From the NCBI GenBank assembly GCA_025201345.1, contig JAIXMG010000013.1, positions 124,001 to 188,000 of the forward strand: 64,000 nucleotides of DNA, given 5' to 3'. Numbering within the stretch: the stretch's first letter is position 1; each line of letters begins with the position of its first letter. This document shows, piece by piece, positions 60,078-64,000 of the stretch. The notes under the pieces are model-generated. The model had not been told where the DNA came from, did no database searches, and saw nothing but the letters and a program-made list of their open reading frames with translations. Source of the DNA: Thamnidium elegans (taxonomy: Eukaryota; Mucoromycota; Mucoromycetes; Mucorales; Mucoraceae). The translations under genes were made by a program, and so were the position numbers.

Positions 60078-60516
60078 TGATTATAAATAACAAAGAAAAT
60101 ATTTATAAAAAAGAATAAAATGAAAAAAAATATGAAAAAAATAAATAGGTGCCCAGCTCCCTAAACACGTCATCGCTCTTGTATTCAAACTTTTTTTTTT
60201 TTGACAACTTTTTATTTTTTCTAGCTTTGTTTGTTTGGGGAAGATTCGGGAATTCGGTTCGGTACGACTGTATTACATGTAGACTTTTTGTTATGAATTA
60301 CTAAAATTGTTTAGCTGTGCCGATAACCATGATGATTATTTGTTATCAAGAAAAATAAAAAAAAGGGAGGATACTCATCTGTTGTGTGTGTACGTGCGGG
60401 AAAAAATTTTATTATTGCTTCTCAGCTGATCACTATCAAGATGGAACAAAAGATTTTTTCTTATATTATTTACTTCTTTGTTCTTCCACGGGGATATAAA
60501 AAAACACATAATAAAT

Positions 60517-61698
60517 ATGTCAGCAATTAAAAGAGTTTCTACACCTTACGAACTCACACCACTCTCTTTTGATACCCCCTATGAATTTCCAAGGCATTTT
60601 TTACCTTCTGTCATGAAAGGTAATACAAACCTCTCTTTTTTTTTGGGGTAGCTGCTAACAATAAATACAGATGACAGCAAGATCCCTCTTGTACTTGTTG
60701 CTTGTGGCTCATTTTCTCCTGTTACTTACCTTCACTTAAGAATGTTCGGTAAGAAAACCCTCCCTCCCCATACTTTAAGCTTTTTTTTTTTTTTTTTTGT
60801 ACTGACACTTTTTTTTTTATATATATATGTAGAAATGGCACAAGATCATTTCAAAGAAAGAAACGAGTTTGAATTACTAACAGGGTACTACTCTCCAGTG
60901 TCTGACCACTACATGAAGGAAGGGTTAGCAAAAGCAGAGGATAGAGTTAAAATGTGTCAGTTGGCTGTAGAAACAACTTCCGATTGGCTTATGGTTGATT
61001 CTTGGGAACCACGTCAAACGACATATCAAAGAACTGCTGTTGTATTAGATCATTTTGATGATGAATTAAATAAAGTAGGGGGTGGAATTGCAACCGCATC
61101 AGGTAAACTAAAGAAAGAAAGAAAAAAGGATTAAATTAAAATCGGTTTCTTTTTTTTTTTTTTAAAAAAAAGGTGAAAGACGTAAAATTCGCATTATGTT
61201 GTTAGCTGGTGGTGATTTAATTGCTTCCTTTGGTCATCCAGGTGTTTGGGCTCCTAATGATGTAAGTCTTTATTATTACTTGTTTTTTTGGGGATGAAAG
61301 ACCTAAACAATTACAAGTTACATCATATTGTTGGACATTATGGTTGCGTTATTATAGAAAGAACTGGTACAGATGTCTATGGATTTTTGTTATCGCATGA
61401 TATACTATATCAGCATAGAGTAAAGTAATTTTATATGTACAAGAAAAAATGTGATTTTTCTGATCTGTTTTTGCTTAGATGAATGTTACTGTTATTAAAC
61501 AATTGATTCATAACGATATTAGTTCAACTAAAATTAGGTAAGCAAGGAACCAAATTACCCACGACCTTTTCTAATTTGAAAAAATTTAGACTGTTTGTGA
61601 AACGAGGCATGTCGATTAAATACCTCTTACCAAATCCTGTCATTGATTATATTCATGCTCACGGCCTATACTGGCCTCGTAACTCATCAAATCAATAA
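60517..61698 (+). CDS. NMA1: Nicotinamide-nucleotide adenylyltransferase (NMNAT)
   Basis: Makes NAD from nicotinamide mononucleotide and ATP (also the nicotinate form), the last step of NAD synthesis. About seven exons join from ATG 60517 (MSAIKRVSTPYELTPL) to TAA 61698. Motifs: the nucleotidyltransferase signature GSFSPVTYLHLRMFEMA, YYSPVSDHYMKEGL, the substrate loop LMVDSWEPRQTTYQRTAVVL, a RIMLLAGGDLIASFG core, and the family-specific SSTKIR followed by YLLPNPVIDYIH. Both ATP-binding motifs are intact. The N-terminus is short, as in the yeast NMA1/NMA2 core. NMA1 is used as the family name; the gene could be called NMA2 equally well. Confidence 0.94.
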
Positions 61699-62758
61699 TA
61701 TCCCTATATATCCCTCTCTCTCTCTCTCTCTCTCGATAATTTTTTAATAGAACAAAAAACACAAAAAAAAAAAAAAAAAAACTAAAAGGGGATAGAAGTT
61801 CAACTCTTTTTTTTTTTTAAAAAAAAAAAAGGAGGGAAAATGCATATGAACTAATACTTTTTCGCTCATATTTTTTTTTTTATTTTTTTTTAAAAACCCA
61901 TTTTTGTTTTTTTTTGTTTTTTGCCTGCTTTTGGAGGGGAGGGAAAATAGATTGTTGTGTTGGGGGTTTTAATCGATCAACTGGGTAATATTTGTCACCT
62001 ACCGAAAAAAAAATACCCCTCTCTTCGCGTAGCAACATATTAAACCTAATTCTATTCGTATTGTTGTCACTTAAAAACCCTAAAAACCTCAAAATACCCA
62101 CACATTTAAAAAAAAAACGAGTTGGGTAACTTGGCAACGAAAAAAAAAAAATCTGATAAGCTACGGCTACTATCTTTACAAATCAAGTTTGAAATTTACT
62201 GCCTCCCCTTAATCTACTTTAACCTTTTATAAATAGCTTACATTCCTGACTTTAATTATCTATCAAACCATATTCGCTTTTCTTGCGTAATAAGATACGG
62301 TTTAAAGCACACCACAGATCGTTTCGCTTTAAACCATTAGTATTTTCAATCCCAGTTCTACACCAAAAAGAGTGAAACAAAAAGCTCTAGACACTTAATT
62401 CATGCTTGCAAAAAAAAAAAAAATTGATTGTTTGCCTCGTACCTCAACCCAATCTATAAATTATTTAATCAGCACTAACCAAAAAAAACCACCCTTCCTC
62501 CCTAAACGTCTCAAAATACGTTTTTTTTTTTTTTTCTTTCTTTATCAAAAAAAAAAAAAAAAAAAAAAAAAAGGCCAACCAATACTTTTGCAACATGTAG
62601 AGCTCGAAATGTGTGTGTGCTTAGGGTAATACAATAACTCTTCTAATTTTAGAAAAAATGTTACGTGACGTTTGTTGTAAAAAAAAACAAAACAAAAAAC
62701 GCCAATTTAACGATTTTTTTTTTTTTTTTATCTTTATTCATCATCTAAAACAAACATC
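61699..62758. other. Intergenic region
   Basis: 3' flank of the NMNAT gene (with a TC-rich microsatellite at about 61712-61734) and leader of the next gene. Very rich in A and T homopolymers. The frame at 61880-62137 (-) is homopolymer-driven and rejected. Confidence 0.5.
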
Positions 62759-63769
62759 ATGTTGAGAGCAATTGGTTGGGTACTTGTATTTTTATTTCCC
62801 ATTTTTATGGTATATATTACGGGTGGACCAGACAAAGGGCCATTATTAGACAACGACGAGTATGTCCGTCGAAAGAAGTTGGCCGACAAGAAGTTGGCCG
62901 AAAAGAAGAATCCTGAACAACCAAAGAAAGCCAAAAAGAATAAGAAAAAGAAGTCATCTGACGTAAAGCCTGCAGTAGTAGAAGAACCTAAAGTAGAAGA
63001 AGAAAAGGTACAGGCTGTAGAAGAGCCTAAGAAGAAGAATAAAAAATCAAAGGCTGAACAAAAGCAAGAGCCTGTTGCAAAGAAACAACAACCTGTCAAA
63101 AAGCAAGAACCCAAGAAAAAGGAAGTAGCTGTTAAAAAGCAGGAGCCTAAGAAGGAGGAGCCCGTTGCTAAGAAGGGAGAGCCCGTTGCTAAGAAGGAAG
63201 AGCCCGTTGCTAAGCAACAAGAGTCCGTTGTCAAGAAGGAAGACGAAACACCAGTAAAAGACATTGATGAGCATATGGATCCTACCGCCAATTTTGCACG
63301 CGTGTTACGTATTCGTCCTGAGGAGGTCGAAGACGAATGGGAATCTGTACCATATGAAGAAGGATGGAGTCAAGTAAAGAGTAAGTAATATATAGATTCA
63401 CGAGAAAAAAGAAAAAAGCTAATTATAACAATTTGATCAGCTCGTCGCCCTGCTGCTTCAAGCTCAAAGCCTAATTTTGACGTAAACGCCGAGATAAACA
63501 ACTCTAGTGTCATCTCCAACTCTCTACTTGACAAAAAGCAGCGTGAGAACATGTCCAGAGCACAGAAGAAGAAGGAGGCCAAGATGGCCGCTGATAAATT
63601 ACAAGAAGAGCGTCTTCGTAAACACAAGAAGGAATTAGAAAAGGTCAAGATCCAAGAATTTTATTCATCTGGTAAAGGAAAGAATACACCTTGGGGTAAA
63701 AACGCAAGATCAAAGACACCTCAATCTGTTGCAAGTATAAATGAATTTGGTCAATTAATTTGGGAATAA
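62759..63769 (+). CDS. Membrane-anchored Lys/Glu-rich repeat protein
   Basis: Two exons (62759-63382 and about 63441-63769) joined in frame at VKSTRRPAASSSKPNFDVN, about 317 residues. The N-terminus has a single transmembrane segment (AIGWVLVFLFPIFMVYIT), then a Lys-rich zone (RKKLADKKLAEKK). A repeat tract of 7-8 residue units (EEPVAKK, GEPVAKK, KQEPKK) covers residues about 95-165. The C-terminal third is Arg/Lys/Glu helical (MSRAQKKKEAKMAADKLQEE, RLRKHKKELEKVKIQEFY) and ends with GKGKNTPWGKNARSKTPQSV. Topology and charge fit an ER-membrane protein facing the cytosol with a coiled coil, similar in style to ribosome- or microtubule-binding ER proteins. I do not assign a family. Confidence 0.82.
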
Positions 63770-64000
63770 AACAATAAAATATTTTTTTTTCTGTCAATTA
63801 AAATTTCGAAAGGGGGGTTATGCAATCTTTATTTTTATGTGTGCAAAAAAGCAAAGTTTGGGTTTAGAGTTGTGCAAAACGAAATTATTATTTTACACGA
63901 TTTTTTTTTTCTGGAAGAAAAAAAAAAGGGAATGGGGTTGGGGTTTGTATACATGGTACTAAAAAAATTTTGTTTAAAAGTTAACATAGAAAGGATGAGA
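63770..64000. other. 3' flank of the last gene
   Basis: Contains the polyadenylation region (AATAAAAT just after the stop, 63773) and T/G-rich stretches. Nothing else seen. Confidence 0.5.

Noticed and set aside
61880..62137. 85-codon minus-strand frame upstream of the last gene
   Set aside because: Made largely of Phe/Lys from homopolymer runs; no domain and no splice context.

Overview
The window is nuclear DNA of a filamentous fungus, most likely a Mucoromycota/Mucorales species. Its genes are split by many short introns (about 40-110 bp, GTAAGT-type donors, TAG/CAG acceptors), it is AT-rich with very long A/T homopolymers between genes and in introns, and it carries fungus-specific housekeeping genes. 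It also has a HSPA12-like gene and a decayed 'VEVQ'-type dispersed gene of the kind I associate with Mucorales. The order is inferred from protein style only; there is no rRNA or other marker gene to confirm it.

Layout. 75-2475 (+) is the 3' part of a sulfate permease with a C-terminal STAS domain. 3005-5769 (-) and 17625-20380 (+) are two M13 (neprilysin-like) metallopeptidase paralogs in inverted orientation on either side of 7336-16491 (-), a neurofibromin/IRA-type Ras GTPase-activating protein. 22260-25389 (+) is a fungal protein with an N-terminal helical domain and a long Ser/Pro-rich tail. 26585-27281 (+) is SEC66, a subunit of the Sec63 translocon, followed by a seven-membrane-segment protein (27489-28837 +). 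29859-33462 (-) is a HSPA12/Hsp70-superfamily protein. 34324-37100 (-) is an auxilin (SWA2-type), divergent over 183 bp from NSA2 (37284-38209 +), a 60S ribosome assembly factor. 38786-39898 (-) is an aldo-keto reductase.

From 39.9 to 52.3 kb the window is gene-poor. It holds minisatellites, degenerate repeats, a decayed gene at 43871-45254 (-), a second decayed gene at 51222-51799 (+), one acidic single-exon gene (45800-46564 +), and two candidate small proteins.

From 52.3 kb the genes are dense again. In order they are: a Sel1-repeat chitin synthase activator with a CaaX tail (SKT5/CHS4 type); a TMEM14 protein; a NADAR-like plus PAH-domain fusion protein; a Tim17/22/23-family (complex I NDUFA11-like) protein; GINS subunit PSF1; a 49-residue secreted peptide; an Mms2-like ubiquitin E2 variant; an NMN adenylyltransferase; and a membrane-anchored Lys/Glu-rich repeat protein.

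The genes are mostly independent housekeeping functions rather than one pathway. Themes are Ras down-regulation, membrane and secretory traffic (SEC66, auxilin, SKT5), DNA replication and damage tolerance (PSF1, UEV), NAD synthesis next to a derived NADAR-type fold, and ribosome assembly. The most unusual items are the NADAR-like/PAH fusion with a replaced catalytic Glu, a required 2-nt shift (probably a 2-nt microexon) at the 5' end of the RasGAP gene, a Pro-to-Leu change in the RasGAP FLR motif, and the two decayed coding regions.
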